64,000 nucleotides of DNA, taken from the NCBI GenBank assembly GCA_022782405.1, contig JALFNK010000013.1, positions 310,001-374,000 of the forward strand, written 5' to 3'. Source of the DNA: Alistipes sp. (GTDB lineage: Bacteria; Bacteroidota; Bacteroidia; Bacteroidales; Rikenellaceae). Under the pieces are notes generated by a model that saw only the letters and a program-made list of their open reading frames with translations, made no database searches and was not told the origin of the DNA. Each line of letters opens with the position of its first letter. Positions within the stretch are counted from its first letter, which is position 1. Shown here in pieces: positions 54,613-63,670 of the stretch. Position numbers and translations under genes: made by a program.

Positions 54613-55392
54613 ATGGAAGAGAAGGAAATGACATTTTGGGGACACCTGGAAGCACTCCGTTGGGTGCTCGTCCGCGTGGTTGCCGTACTGTTCCTGTTCA
54701 TGATTGCCAGTTTCTGCTTCATGCCCTACCTGTTCGAGCATGTCATACTGGCCCCCACCTCGTCGGACTTCCCGCTATACCAATGGCTGTCGAAACTCGG
54801 GAGTCTCGGCCCCTTCTTCCCCGACTTCAGCGACGACAATTTCCATGTGGAGATCATCAATATCAACGTCGCTTCCCAGTTCATGACCCATATCAGCACC
54901 TCCTTCTGGTTTGCGGTGGTGCTCATCTTCCCCTACCTTGTATTCGAAATCTGGCGGTTTATCCAACCCGCACTCTTCGAGAACGAGCGGAAGAATGTCG
55001 GGTGGGCCTTCTGCTTCGGTACGGGGATGTTCTTCCTGGGATGCTTCGTAGGATACGGTCTGGTCTTCCCCTTCACATTCCGATTTCTGACCGAATACCA
55101 GCTCAGCCCCACGATCGTCAACCAGATCTCGCTCGACTCCTATATGAGCAACTTTCTGATGCTCATTCTGATCATGGGTCTCGTCTTCGAACTGCCGCTG
55201 CTGGCCTGGCTGCTTTCACGTCTGGGACTCGTAACCAAATCATTCTTTCGCAAATACCGACGGCATGCTGTTGTCATCCTGCTCATACTGGCAGCGGTAA
55301 TCACCCCTACAAGCGATCCGTTCACGCTGATGATCGTCTTCCTGCCCCTCTTCCTGCTCTACGAACTGGGTATCCGATTCTCGAAGGATTAA
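54613..55392 (+). CDS. tatC: Twin-arginine translocase subunit TatC
   Basis: 259 residues with six membrane helices. Conserved N-terminal EMTFWGHLEALRW and internal FGTGMFFLGCFVGYGLVFPF and LLAWLLSRLGLV segments are typical of TatC, the signal-peptide receptor. It is larger than E. coli TatC only by a short periplasmic insertion (about 55-85). With tatA it makes a complete minimal Tat system in this locus. Confidence 0.96.
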   Translation: MEEKEMTFWGHLEALRWVLVRVVAVLFLFMIASFCFMPYLFEHVILAPTSSDFPLYQWLSKLGSLGPFFPDFSDDNFHVEIININVASQFMTHISTSFWFAVVLIFPYLVFEIWRFIQPALFENERKNVGWAFCFGTGMFFLGCFVGYGLVFPFTFRFLTEYQLSPTIVNQISLDSYMSNFLMLILIMGLVFELPLLAWLLSRLGLVTKSFFRKYRRHAVVILLILAAVITPTSDPFTLMIVFLPLFLLYELGIRFSKD

Positions 55393-55418
55393 TGCTGAAA
55401 ACAGCACGACAACCCGAT

Positions 55419-55454
55419 AAAAAAGCCCCGGCAACTCCGTGCCGGGGCTTTTTA
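55419..55454 (+). terminator. Intrinsic terminator after tatC
   Basis: AAAAAGCCCCGGCA / TGCCGGGGCTTTTT perfect stem with a 6-base loop and a T-run. The 118 bases between it and the next gene hold nothing that I can identify. Confidence 0.9.
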
Positions 55455-55572
55455 TTTCACCGTTCAGACCGGGTCAATATGGAATCGTCATACCGGCCTT
55501 GAGACATCACCCTGCAAGATTGCTCCGTACCCATCTCCGCGACGCCAACCTCGCGGAACCGCGGCAAAGTGG

Positions 55573-56490
55573 TTACATCGCCTTGTATTGCGAGGGCGAC
55601 ATTCCCGTATTGCGCTTGAAATAGCTTCCGAAAAAAGACTGATTCGGGAAATGGAGGTAATAGGAGATCTCCTGCACGCTGAGGTTCGAATACTTGAGCA
55701 AAGTCTTGGCCTCGAGAACCACATAGCTGTCAATCCACTCCGAAACGGATTTGCCGCTGATCTGCCGGATGAGCGTCGTAAGGTACTTGGGTGTGATGCA
55801 GAGCTGCCGGGCATAGAAGCCCACACTGCGCTCCTGGCGGTAATGTTCTCCCAGAAGAGTCATGAACTGACGGAAATACTCTTCGGCACGGGTGTGTACG
55901 GGATTTTCAACCTCGGGATGCAGTTCGAGATAGCGGTTCAACACATCTCCGACCTTATAGATGGTTGCGGAAACCAGGCCCCCGACCACATCCGCAGAGA
56001 ACCTGCTCTTCGGGGCCGCCGCCTCCCGCTCGATCAACGCAATGAATTCCCGCAAACAGATACTCTCCTCCGGGGAGAGTTCAAGACAGGGATGTGTCGA
56101 AATCTTCAGGAACAACGGCATCATGTGTTTCGTGTCGATATGGATGCTTTGGAAAAACTCAGGCGAGATGATAACCATCCGACAACTGAAATGCTCGTTT
56201 GCCCGCAGTTGGATAATATTCTTGGGGGCGAATACGAAGAGTGAATCCTTCTGAAGACGGTATTCGTTCAGATTGAACGAAACGGCGGCCTCACCTTCGA
56301 CCCCGACACCGATTAGAAAGGCATCGATCCGACAGGGATAACGGAACAGTTCGAGGTCCGACGTACTGTTGGCAGCCAAGCTGGTACTCAACAGTCCGAA
56401 TTCCCCGGACTTACCGGACATGGCCATCAGATCGTTCAACGTGAAACTCGTAATCGGAGTCTCCTCATGCTTTCCGTTCATCTTATGCAT
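55573..56490 (-). CDS. AraC-family transcriptional regulator
   Basis: 305 residues. N-terminal ligand/effector domain (about 1-190) with a cupin-like beta region (LNEYRLQKDSLFVFAPKNIIQL) and C-terminal AraC DNA-binding domain (about 200-305): SVGFYARQLCITPKYLTTLIRQISGKS as the first helix-turn-helix and SVQEISYYLHFPNQSFFGSYFKRNTGMSP as the second. Target unknown; it is convergent with tatC, so a role in the glycan locus is only a guess. The -7 box is 10 bases before the ATG. Confidence 0.92.
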   Translation of the reverse strand: MHKMNGKHEETPITSFTLNDLMAMSGKSGEFGLLSTSLAANSTSDLELFRYPCRIDAFLIGVGVEGEAAVSFNLNEYRLQKDSLFVFAPKNIIQLRANEHFSCRMVIISPEFFQSIHIDTKHMMPLFLKISTHPCLELSPEESICLREFIALIEREAAAPKSRFSADVVGGLVSATIYKVGDVLNRYLELHPEVENPVHTRAEEYFRQFMTLLGEHYRQERSVGFYARQLCITPKYLTTLIRQISGKSVSEWIDSYVVLEAKTLLKYSNLSVQEISYYLHFPNQSFFGSYFKRNTGMSPSQYKAM

Positions 56491-56500
56491 TCAATTTTAA

Positions 56501-56508
56501 CAAAGATA
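56501..56508 (-). promoter_or_regulatory. -7 promoter element for the AraC-family gene
   Basis: Minus-strand TATCTTTG, exact TAnnTTTG match, 10 bases upstream of the ATG at 56490, predicting an almost leaderless mRNA or a start at M4 (56481). Confidence 0.55.
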
Positions 56509-56597
56509 CGGAATATTCCCTCCCGAAGATTTTCGGCCAAAGGATATTCGGACTATATGAACAATATAAAATCATTTTTGATAATCCGGTCGGGCTC

Positions 56598-56631
56598 AAA
56601 AAAGTCCGACCCCGCCGTGCGGAATCGGACT
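56598..56631 (-). terminator. Terminator of the uppS-bamA-skp operon
   Basis: AGTCCGA (56603-56609) and TCGGACT (56625-56631) form a 7-bp stem; on the minus strand a six-T run follows. Confidence 0.8.
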
Positions 56632-56658
56632 GACATACCGGCGCCTTATTGGCGCGGA

Positions 56659-57231
56659 TTATTTCGTTCCGCTGGCCGGAGCGGCGGCGGGAGTTGCTGC
56701 GGCAGCAGCGGCAGCGCTTTCCGTAATACCCAGCTCCTTGCGTACCTCGGGGGCGATATCCGTCAGAGCCGTCTCATCGAAATAGGCCAGCGAGCCGGCC
56801 GAGATATCGAATACGGCAAGATATCCGCCGGCGGCAGCCACCTTGTCGATTGCAGCACGAGCCTTCTCGATAATGGGCTGGAGCAGCTCCTGCTGCTTCT
56901 GGGCATAATCCTGCTGGGCACGCTGCTGGAACTCCTGGCTGCGACGCTGCAGGTCCTCGAGCTCCTTGGCCTTCATCTCCCGAACAGACTCCGAGAGCGT
57001 ATTTGCCGACTTCTGGTACTCCTGGAACTTGTTGTTGAACTCGACGTTGATCGTCTCGATATTCTCTTCGAGCTCCTTGCCGAAGGCTTCGAGATTCGTA
57101 CGCATCTCCTCGGTCTCGGGCATGGACATGATGATCTCCTGGGAGTTTACCCGTCCGAATTTCTGTGCATAGATCGACGTGGCGCCCATCACCAGTGCGA
57201 TGGATAGAGCCACTTTAAGAACTTTTTTCAT
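56659..57231 (-). CDS. OmpH/Skp-family periplasmic chaperone (second copy)
   Basis: 190 residues: signal peptide to about 22 (SIYAQ), then the Skp/OmpH layout of a small beta body with long coiled-coil tentacles (about 45-130, ELEDLQRRSQEFQQRAQQDY) and the conserved GGYLAVFDIS strand. It holds unfolded outer-membrane proteins on the way to BAM. The last 20 residues are Ala/Pro-rich, unlike the first copy. 31 bases after it in the same operon. Confidence 0.93.
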   Translation of the reverse strand: MKKVLKVALSIALVMGATSIYAQKFGRVNSQEIIMSMPETEEMRTNLEAFGKELEENIETINVEFNNKFQEYQKSANTLSESVREMKAKELEDLQRRSQEFQQRAQQDYAQKQQELLQPIIEKARAAIDKVAAAGGYLAVFDISAGSLAYFDETALTDIAPEVRKELGITESAAAAAAATPAAAPASGTK

Positions 57232-57262
57232 AGATGTATTAGGTTAATTGTTCGATGTCGGA

Positions 57263-57769
57263 TTATTGTTTCAGCGCGTCGATCACCTGCTGGGTATGCT
57301 CGACGGCCGGGTTGTTGTACAACAACGTGGGATTGTTCGACGAATCGAGAACCACATCGGCGCCTATTTGTTTGGCATATGCCTCAATCGCAGCGAAGAC
57401 CTGCTTCTGGATCGGCTGGATCCGCTCGATACGCGTTTTCATCAGGCTGCCTTCCTTGCCGAACAGGCTCTCCTGATACTCCTGTGCCTCTTTCTCCTTC
57501 GTAAGGATCGCCTCCTCCACGGATTCGCGCACGGAGGCAGCCAACGAACTGCGCTGCGCCATATAGCCGTTATAGAGTTTCTCCACCTCGGCGAAACGCT
57601 CATCCACCTGCGTCTGGTATGTTTTGGCCAGCGAATCCAGATCGGAGATGGCCTGGTTATACGCATCGAGGGACTTGAATATCTTTTCGCTGTTCACGAT
57701 GATGTAGTTCTGCGCCGACAGCGTACCGACGGAGAGGAGGATGGCGGCGATCAAAAACAGTCGTTTCAT
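57263..57769 (-). CDS. OmpH/Skp-family periplasmic chaperone (first copy)
   Basis: 168 residues with a signal peptide (TLSAQ) and the same body-plus-coiled-coil plan (YIIVNSEKIFKSLDAYNQAI, KEAQEYQESLFG, GADVVLDSSNNPTLLY). 98 bases after bamA, with a possible internal promoter in the gap. Two adjacent Skp genes after bamA are common in Bacteroidota. Confidence 0.93.
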   Translation of the reverse strand: MKRLFLIAAILLSVGTLSAQNYIIVNSEKIFKSLDAYNQAISDLDSLAKTYQTQVDERFAEVEKLYNGYMAQRSSLAASVRESVEEAILTKEKEAQEYQESLFGKEGSLMKTRIERIQPIQKQVFAAIEAYAKQIGADVVLDSSNNPTLLYNNPAVEHTQQVIDALKQ

Positions 57770-57842
57770 AGTTTCCGGTTTTTAAGTGTCATATATGGCA
57801 GCAGTTTCGGAGAACCGCTTTGTAAATATAACTGTTTTCTTC

Positions 57843-57850
57843 CAAATTTA
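57843..57850 (-). promoter_or_regulatory. Possible internal -7 box upstream of the skp pair
   Basis: Minus-strand TAAATTTG matches TAnnTTTG, 73 bases before the first skp ATG. It could give extra chaperone expression independent of bamA. Confidence 0.4.
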
Positions 57851-57867
57851 TTGCCATTACGCAGATT

Positions 57868-60417
57868 TTAGAACTGCTGGCCCATGACGAAGTGGAACTG
57901 GCTGCCGCTCTTCGTGGTCGAGTTGGCGGGGGGATCGAATCCGTAACCCCAGTCGATACCGAGCATACCCACCACGGGAAGGTAGAGACGCACGCCGAAA
58001 CCGGCGGCACGTTTGATCTTGAAGGGCGAAAAAGTTTTCCACGAATCGAAAGCGTTACCGCCCTCGAGGAATCCCAGCACATAGATCTGCGACGAGGGCT
58101 TCAGGATCACCGGGTATCGCAACTCGGCCGTATATTTGTTGTATCCGCGCGAATAATAGCTCGAAGGATCGAGCGCTCCGTCCTCATAACCGCGCATTGC
58201 AATGATGTCGATACCGTAGATGTTGTATCCCGACATGCCGTCGCCACCGACCTCATAGCGGTTGAAGGGCGAAACCTTGTTCTTGTTATAGCTTCCGAGG
58301 TAACCCATCTCGGCCTTGAGCATCAGCACGAGATTCGAGTTGCTCGAAAGAGCCTGGAACCACTGGGCCTTGAACTGCCACTTGTGGAACTCGATCCAAC
58401 GGTAGCGGTCCTGATCGCTCATGTTCGGATCGCTGTAATCCTTGCCGTCCCAAAGCGAATAGGGAAGCGTCGCCTGCACCGAAGCGGTAAACTCCGATCC
58501 GCGGCGCGGATAGATCGGCTGATCGACCGAATTGCGCGAAAAGACCAGTTTGAGCGACAGCAGGTTCGAATTTCCGTTTTCGACGACGAAACCCGTCCAG
58601 TTGTTGAGCGAATAACGTTCGTAACTTGCCTCGGCATAGAACGTGAAATAGGGATCGGGCCAGTTCAGACGCTTGCCCAGACCGGCGGCGACGCCGTAAG
58701 TCCGGAAGTAGCGTGTGGCGTCCTGCCAGATGTAGTAGGCGTCGTTCTGCTCGGAGATGTGTGCCGAGATGGTGAACGAGTTAGGCTTGCGGCCGCCCAT
58801 CCAGGGATCCGTAAAACTCATGGCCAGCGCCTTGTAATAGGTACCGTTGGTCTGCGCCGAGATCGAGAGGCGCTGGTTCTGACCCATCGGGTAGGGACGC
58901 CAGGCGCCCTTCTTGAAGAAATTGCGCACCGAGAGGTTGTTGAGCGTGATACCCACCGATCCCACGAAGGTTCCGGAGCCCCAGCCGCCGGCGATGTTGA
59001 ACTGGTCGGAAGCCTGTTCCTCAAGAGGCCAGTTCACATTTACCAGCTCGTTCGACACGGGCTTGATATCGGGCATGATGGCTTCGGGGTTGAAGTGGCC
59101 CATCGAACCGAGCGTACGGATCGTCTGCATGAGCAGCGAGCGGTCGTACAGCTCACCCGGACGGACATACAGTTCGCGACGGATCACCTCGTCATCGACA
59201 CGCTGGTTACCCGTGATACCCACCTCGTTGATGGTGAACTGCTTGCCTTCGAAGATCTTGACCTGGATATCGATCGAGTCGGCTCCGATAATGGTCTCGG
59301 CCGGTTCGATCTGCGACATGAGGTATCCGTTGTTCTGATAGAGCGACTTGATCTGGTTCATGTCCTCGGGGTTCTCCTCCTTGCCGATACCCAGACGCTT
59401 GTGCATCGTCTTCTTGTCGTAGATGTCGCCCTTCTTGACACCGAAAAGCGACTGCAGCTGATCGGTCGGATAGACCGAGTTGCCTACCCAGGAGACATCC
59501 CGGATGTAGTATTTGTTACCCTCCGACACCTCGATGTCGATACCCATGCGCTTCTCGTTGATCGTATAGATCGAGTCGCGGACGATCGTGGCGTTGCGGT
59601 AGCCCTTCGAGTTATAGAAGTCGATGAGCAGGCCCTTGTCCTCGCCGTAGTCGGCCTCCTTGAATTTGGCGCTCTTGAAGAAGTTGATCGACTTCTGGTG
59701 CGTCTTCTTCAGCGTACGGCGCAGGCGCTTGTCCGTAAACTCCTTGTTGCCGATAAAGTCGATCTTGCCGATTTTCACGCGCTCCTTCTTGTCGATCACG
59801 AACGTTACCGACACGGCCTGCCCTGCGGGACGCAGCGTATCGTTGTCGATGCGCACATCCACCGTGGCATTGCGGAAACCCTTGTCGGCCCAATATTTCT
59901 TGATGAGCTTCTGGTTCTTGTCGATGACATAGTCCGAAAGCTCGCTGTTGGGGCGCAGCTTGAGTTTCTCCTCGAGATCCTTCTTCTTGCCCTTGGTGAT
60001 ACCCTCGAAATACCAGTGGTAGACACGGGGTCGCTCCTTGAGGAAGACTTCGAGGTCGATGCTGTCGCCCTCGATATCGGCGCCGATCTTCACGTCGGAG
60101 AAATGGCGCTGACTCCACAGACGGGAAATGGCGTTTCCGATGAAGTTGCTCGGCAGATAGATCGAATCTCCGGCAACCAGTCCCGCCGACGACTTGAGGA
60201 CCTCCTCGTTCAGATACTTCACACCGTGGATGCGGATATCACGGATGTAGTAGCGCTGCGGGGCGCCTTTGGTTTGCAGCATGGGAGCATTCTCGGGGAA
60301 GAGCTCCTCCGCGGCGGCCGTGGAATCCTGCTGCGGCAGTTCCTGGGCCCATATATTCGGGCAGTACAGCGCCAGCAGGGCCGCAACCGCCATGAATATC
60401 TTACCGGAATAATTCAT
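57868..60417 (-). CDS. bamA: Outer-membrane assembly factor BamA
   Basis: 849 residues. Signal peptide to about 25 (NIWAQ), five POTRA repeats (about 50-460; for example IRDIRIHGVKYLNEEVL and FTINEVGITGNQRVDDEV), then a 16-strand barrel ending FVMGQQF with the terminal Phe, and a VRGYE-like MRGYEDG loop near 757. Core of the machine that inserts outer-membrane proteins. 25 bases after uppS; the skp genes follow. Confidence 0.97.
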   Translation of the reverse strand: MNYSGKIFMAVAALLALYCPNIWAQELPQQDSTAAAEELFPENAPMLQTKGAPQRYYIRDIRIHGVKYLNEEVLKSSAGLVAGDSIYLPSNFIGNAISRLWSQRHFSDVKIGADIEGDSIDLEVFLKERPRVYHWYFEGITKGKKKDLEEKLKLRPNSELSDYVIDKNQKLIKKYWADKGFRNATVDVRIDNDTLRPAGQAVSVTFVIDKKERVKIGKIDFIGNKEFTDKRLRRTLKKTHQKSINFFKSAKFKEADYGEDKGLLIDFYNSKGYRNATIVRDSIYTINEKRMGIDIEVSEGNKYYIRDVSWVGNSVYPTDQLQSLFGVKKGDIYDKKTMHKRLGIGKEENPEDMNQIKSLYQNNGYLMSQIEPAETIIGADSIDIQVKIFEGKQFTINEVGITGNQRVDDEVIRRELYVRPGELYDRSLLMQTIRTLGSMGHFNPEAIMPDIKPVSNELVNVNWPLEEQASDQFNIAGGWGSGTFVGSVGITLNNLSVRNFFKKGAWRPYPMGQNQRLSISAQTNGTYYKALAMSFTDPWMGGRKPNSFTISAHISEQNDAYYIWQDATRYFRTYGVAAGLGKRLNWPDPYFTFYAEASYERYSLNNWTGFVVENGNSNLLSLKLVFSRNSVDQPIYPRRGSEFTASVQATLPYSLWDGKDYSDPNMSDQDRYRWIEFHKWQFKAQWFQALSSNSNLVLMLKAEMGYLGSYNKNKVSPFNRYEVGGDGMSGYNIYGIDIIAMRGYEDGALDPSSYYSRGYNKYTAELRYPVILKPSSQIYVLGFLEGGNAFDSWKTFSPFKIKRAAGFGVRLYLPVVGMLGIDWGYGFDPPANSTTKSGSQFHFVMGQQF

Positions 60418-60442
60418 CTGTATGCGTCTAATCTTACTTCAT

Positions 60443-61156
60443 TTATTTAACCAATCCGAAACGCCGGTCGCGACGGGCGTACTCTTCGATCGCACGGTCG
60501 AAGTCCGTCTCCGTAAAATCGGGCCACAGCACCTCGGGAAACCACAGTTCGGCATAGGAAGACTGCCAGAGCAGGAAGTTGCTCAGACGTTGCTCTCCGC
60601 TCGTGCGCACGACCAGGTCCGGGTCGGGATAGGGGGCCGTGTCGAGCGCCTGCGAGATCATCCTCTCGTCGATCGACTCCGGAGCAATCTCTCCGGCTGC
60701 CGCACGCGAGGCCAAAAGCCGCACGGCACGGGTGATCTCGCTGCGCGACGAATAGTTGAGTGCCAGAATCAGCGTCAGCCGCTCACCGCCGGCGGTCTCC
60801 CGCTCGGCCTCGGCAAGATAGCGCTGCACCTTCTCCGAAAAACGGCTGCGGTCGCCGATCATGGCAATCCGCACCCCCTGGCGCTTGAGTTCGGGCGTCT
60901 CACTGACGACACTCCGGCAGAAGAGCTCCATGAGCGCCGCAACCTCCTCGGCGGGCCGGCCCCAGTTCTCGGTCGAAAAGGCATACAGCGTCAGATACTT
61001 CACGCCCCAGCGCGCGGCGGCACGCAACGATGCCCGCACGGGCTCGACGCCCGCGATATGGCCTTCGTAGCGCTCCTTGCCGTGCAGACCGGCCCAACGG
61101 CCGTTGCCGTCCATGATGATGGCGACGTGCTGCGGTATGCGTTTCGGTTCGCTCAT
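60443..61156 (-). CDS. uppS: Undecaprenyl diphosphate synthase
   Basis: 237-residue cis-prenyltransferase that makes the C55 lipid carrier for peptidoglycan and polysaccharides. Motifs HVAIIMDGNGRWA near 9 (catalytic Asp), TLYAFSTENWGRP near 61 and ELWFPEVLWPDFTE near 204, plus RTSGEQRLSNFLLWQ near 185. ATG at 61156 is used; the longer frame needs a TTG start within the promoter box. Confidence 0.97.
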   Translation of the reverse strand: MSEPKRIPQHVAIIMDGNGRWAGLHGKERYEGHIAGVEPVRASLRAAARWGVKYLTLYAFSTENWGRPAEEVAALMELFCRSVVSETPELKRQGVRIAMIGDRSRFSEKVQRYLAEAERETAGGERLTLILALNYSSRSEITRAVRLLASRAAAGEIAPESIDERMISQALDTAPYPDPDLVVRTSGEQRLSNFLLWQSSYAELWFPEVLWPDFTETDFDRAIEEYARRDRRFGLVK

Positions 61157-61165
61157 ATTAGGGCA

Positions 61166-61173
61166 CAAATATA
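61166..61173 (-). promoter_or_regulatory. -7 promoter element for uppS-bamA-skp
   Basis: Minus-strand TATATTTG matches TAnnTTTG, 9 bases before the ATG, again predicting a very short leader. The rest of the gap to nadK (61174-61306) holds only a 5-bp hairpin CTCCG/CGGAG near 61236. Confidence 0.55.
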
Positions 61174-61306
61174 GAAATATAAATTGAAAAATTCGTCAAA
61201 ACCCGTCAAATTCAGTTGCTCGTCCGACGCAGTGCTCCGATGCCGGAGCGAACGGGCACAACGGGGAATCGACCGGGGCGACGACGGAGCATGGAAACCG
61301 ACGGCA

Positions 61307-62185
61307 TCAGCTGCGGATATCGACGCCCCACATCATCTTATTGCGTAACGTGTCGTAGAAGGAGATATTGTGCGGAACGGCCAAAAAAATCCGCTCTTCG
61401 GCCCTGCGGACGGTGAACTCAGCCTCGGGAGCAATCGGACAGGTACGGTTGTCGAGCGTGGCGAACGCCTCCGAATGGCGGACGTGGACATGCAGCGTGA
61501 TGATGCTCTCATCGGGAATCACCACCGGCCGCATGGTCAGGTTGTGCGGGGCCAACGGCGAGAGCACCAGGCAGCGGCACGTCGGCGCGATGACCGGCCC
61601 CCCGGCACTGAGCGAATAGGCCGTCGATCCCGTCGGCGTCGAGACGATCAGTCCGTCGCCGTGGTAGGTGGCCACCATCTGCCGATCGACGTAGGTCTCG
61701 ACCGAGATCATCCCTGCGCCATGGCGCTGCACGGTAAACTCATTGAGTGCCAGATGCAGATCGGGCTGCTCGAGGAAGTCGCCCCGGACCGAGAGCATCG
61801 AGCGCGGCTCGGTGGTGAACTCGCCCCGGGCAATCTGGCCGAAGATCTGGTCCAGGCCGTTGCGGGGGGCACTGGTCAGAAACCCCAGGTGCCCGGCATT
61901 GATGCCCATGACCGGAACCGGCGCTCCGCAAAGGCGGTGCACACCTTCAAGCAGCGTGCCGTCGCCGCCGTAACAGATCATGACCGTACCTTCGGGCTGC
62001 GGTCCCACACAACGGCCGTATATCCGCGTTTCGGGAATTTCGATCCCCGTCAGCTGCCGGACAATCGGAGCGAACTCCTCATTGAGGGCATAGTCGAATC
62101 CGAAGGCGTGCATCGTCCCGAACAGCCGGCGGAGTTCTTCGGCGGCATGGGAGACCAGCGGGCGGGAAAAAAGTATGATTTTCAT
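61307..62185 (-). CDS. nadK: NAD kinase
   Basis: 292 residues; phosphorylates NAD to NADP. GGDGTLLEGVHR near 70 and NAGHLGFLT near 90 are the signature of the family, with a later LIVSTPTGSTAYSLSAGGP near 182. ATG at 62185 starts the first strand (KIILFSRP); the longer upstream frame has no family similarity. Divergent from pdxJ. Confidence 0.96.
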   Translation of the reverse strand: MKIILFSRPLVSHAAEELRRLFGTMHAFGFDYALNEEFAPIVRQLTGIEIPETRIYGRCVGPQPEGTVMICYGGDGTLLEGVHRLCGAPVPVMGINAGHLGFLTSAPRNGLDQIFGQIARGEFTTEPRSMLSVRGDFLEQPDLHLALNEFTVQRHGAGMISVETYVDRQMVATYHGDGLIVSTPTGSTAYSLSAGGPVIAPTCRCLVLSPLAPHNLTMRPVVIPDESIITLHVHVRHSEAFATLDNRTCPIAPEAEFTVRRAEERIFLAVPHNISFYDTLRNKMMWGVDIRS

Positions 62186-62300
62186 CTGCGGAGTTTCGAA
62201 AAAAGTAAGTACCTTTACCACGCCGGAATGCCCTCCGCGGCGGATTCGGCCGCCGCACGACGGAGCGCCGGCGTGCATTCGATGCAAATATACGTTTTTT

Positions 62301-63022
<722 letters not shown>

Positions 63023-63026
<4 letters not shown>

Positions 63027-63670
63027 AACGGATCGCAATTCTCGCCCTCGCTCTCTTCATCGCCGGTACGGCCTGCGCCCAGGCAGTATACCGCGAACAG
63101 CGGCGCACGCTCTTCGAGCTGCTGCCCGTCCGCTCGAGCGACATCGTCTTTCTGGGCAACAGCATCACCGACGGATGCGAATGGGACGAACTCTTCGACA
63201 ACCGCCACATCAAGAACCGCGGCATCTGCTCCGACCGCACGACCGACGTGCTGGGTCGGCTGGATCCCATCATCGAGGGGCATCCCAAGCGGCTGTTCCT
63301 GATGATCGGCATCAACGACTTGGCGGGCGGCGCCACGCCCGAAGAGGTCGTTGCGAACATCGCACGGATCATCGACCGTTTCCGGGCCGAATCACGCTGG
63401 ACACGGATTTTCATCCAGAGCATCCTTCCGGTGAACGGCCGCGACTTCGACGCCTACAAGAGCCACTATGCGCATGCTGACCGCATCGTCCCGACGAACG
63501 AACTGCTGCAGGCGCTGTGTGCGGAGCGGGGCATCACCTACATCGATGTCTGGAGCGCCATGGCTGACGAGGAGGGATTGCTCGACAAACGCTATACGAA
63601 CGACGGGCTGCACCTGCTGGGCGAAGGCTATCTGGTGTGGCGCGATGTCCTGAAGCCCTATGTCAAGTAG
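63023..63670 (+). CDS. SGNH/GDSL-family esterase
   Basis: 215 residues with a signal peptide (GTACAQ near 18). Catalytic layout of the SGNH fold: block I VFLGNSITDG (nucleophile Ser near 42), block III IGINDLAGG near 95 and block V DGLHL near 196 with Asp and His. Such secreted enzymes often remove acetyl groups from sugars. It overlaps pdxJ by 4 bases and the next gene by 11, so all three are co-translated. Confidence 0.9.
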
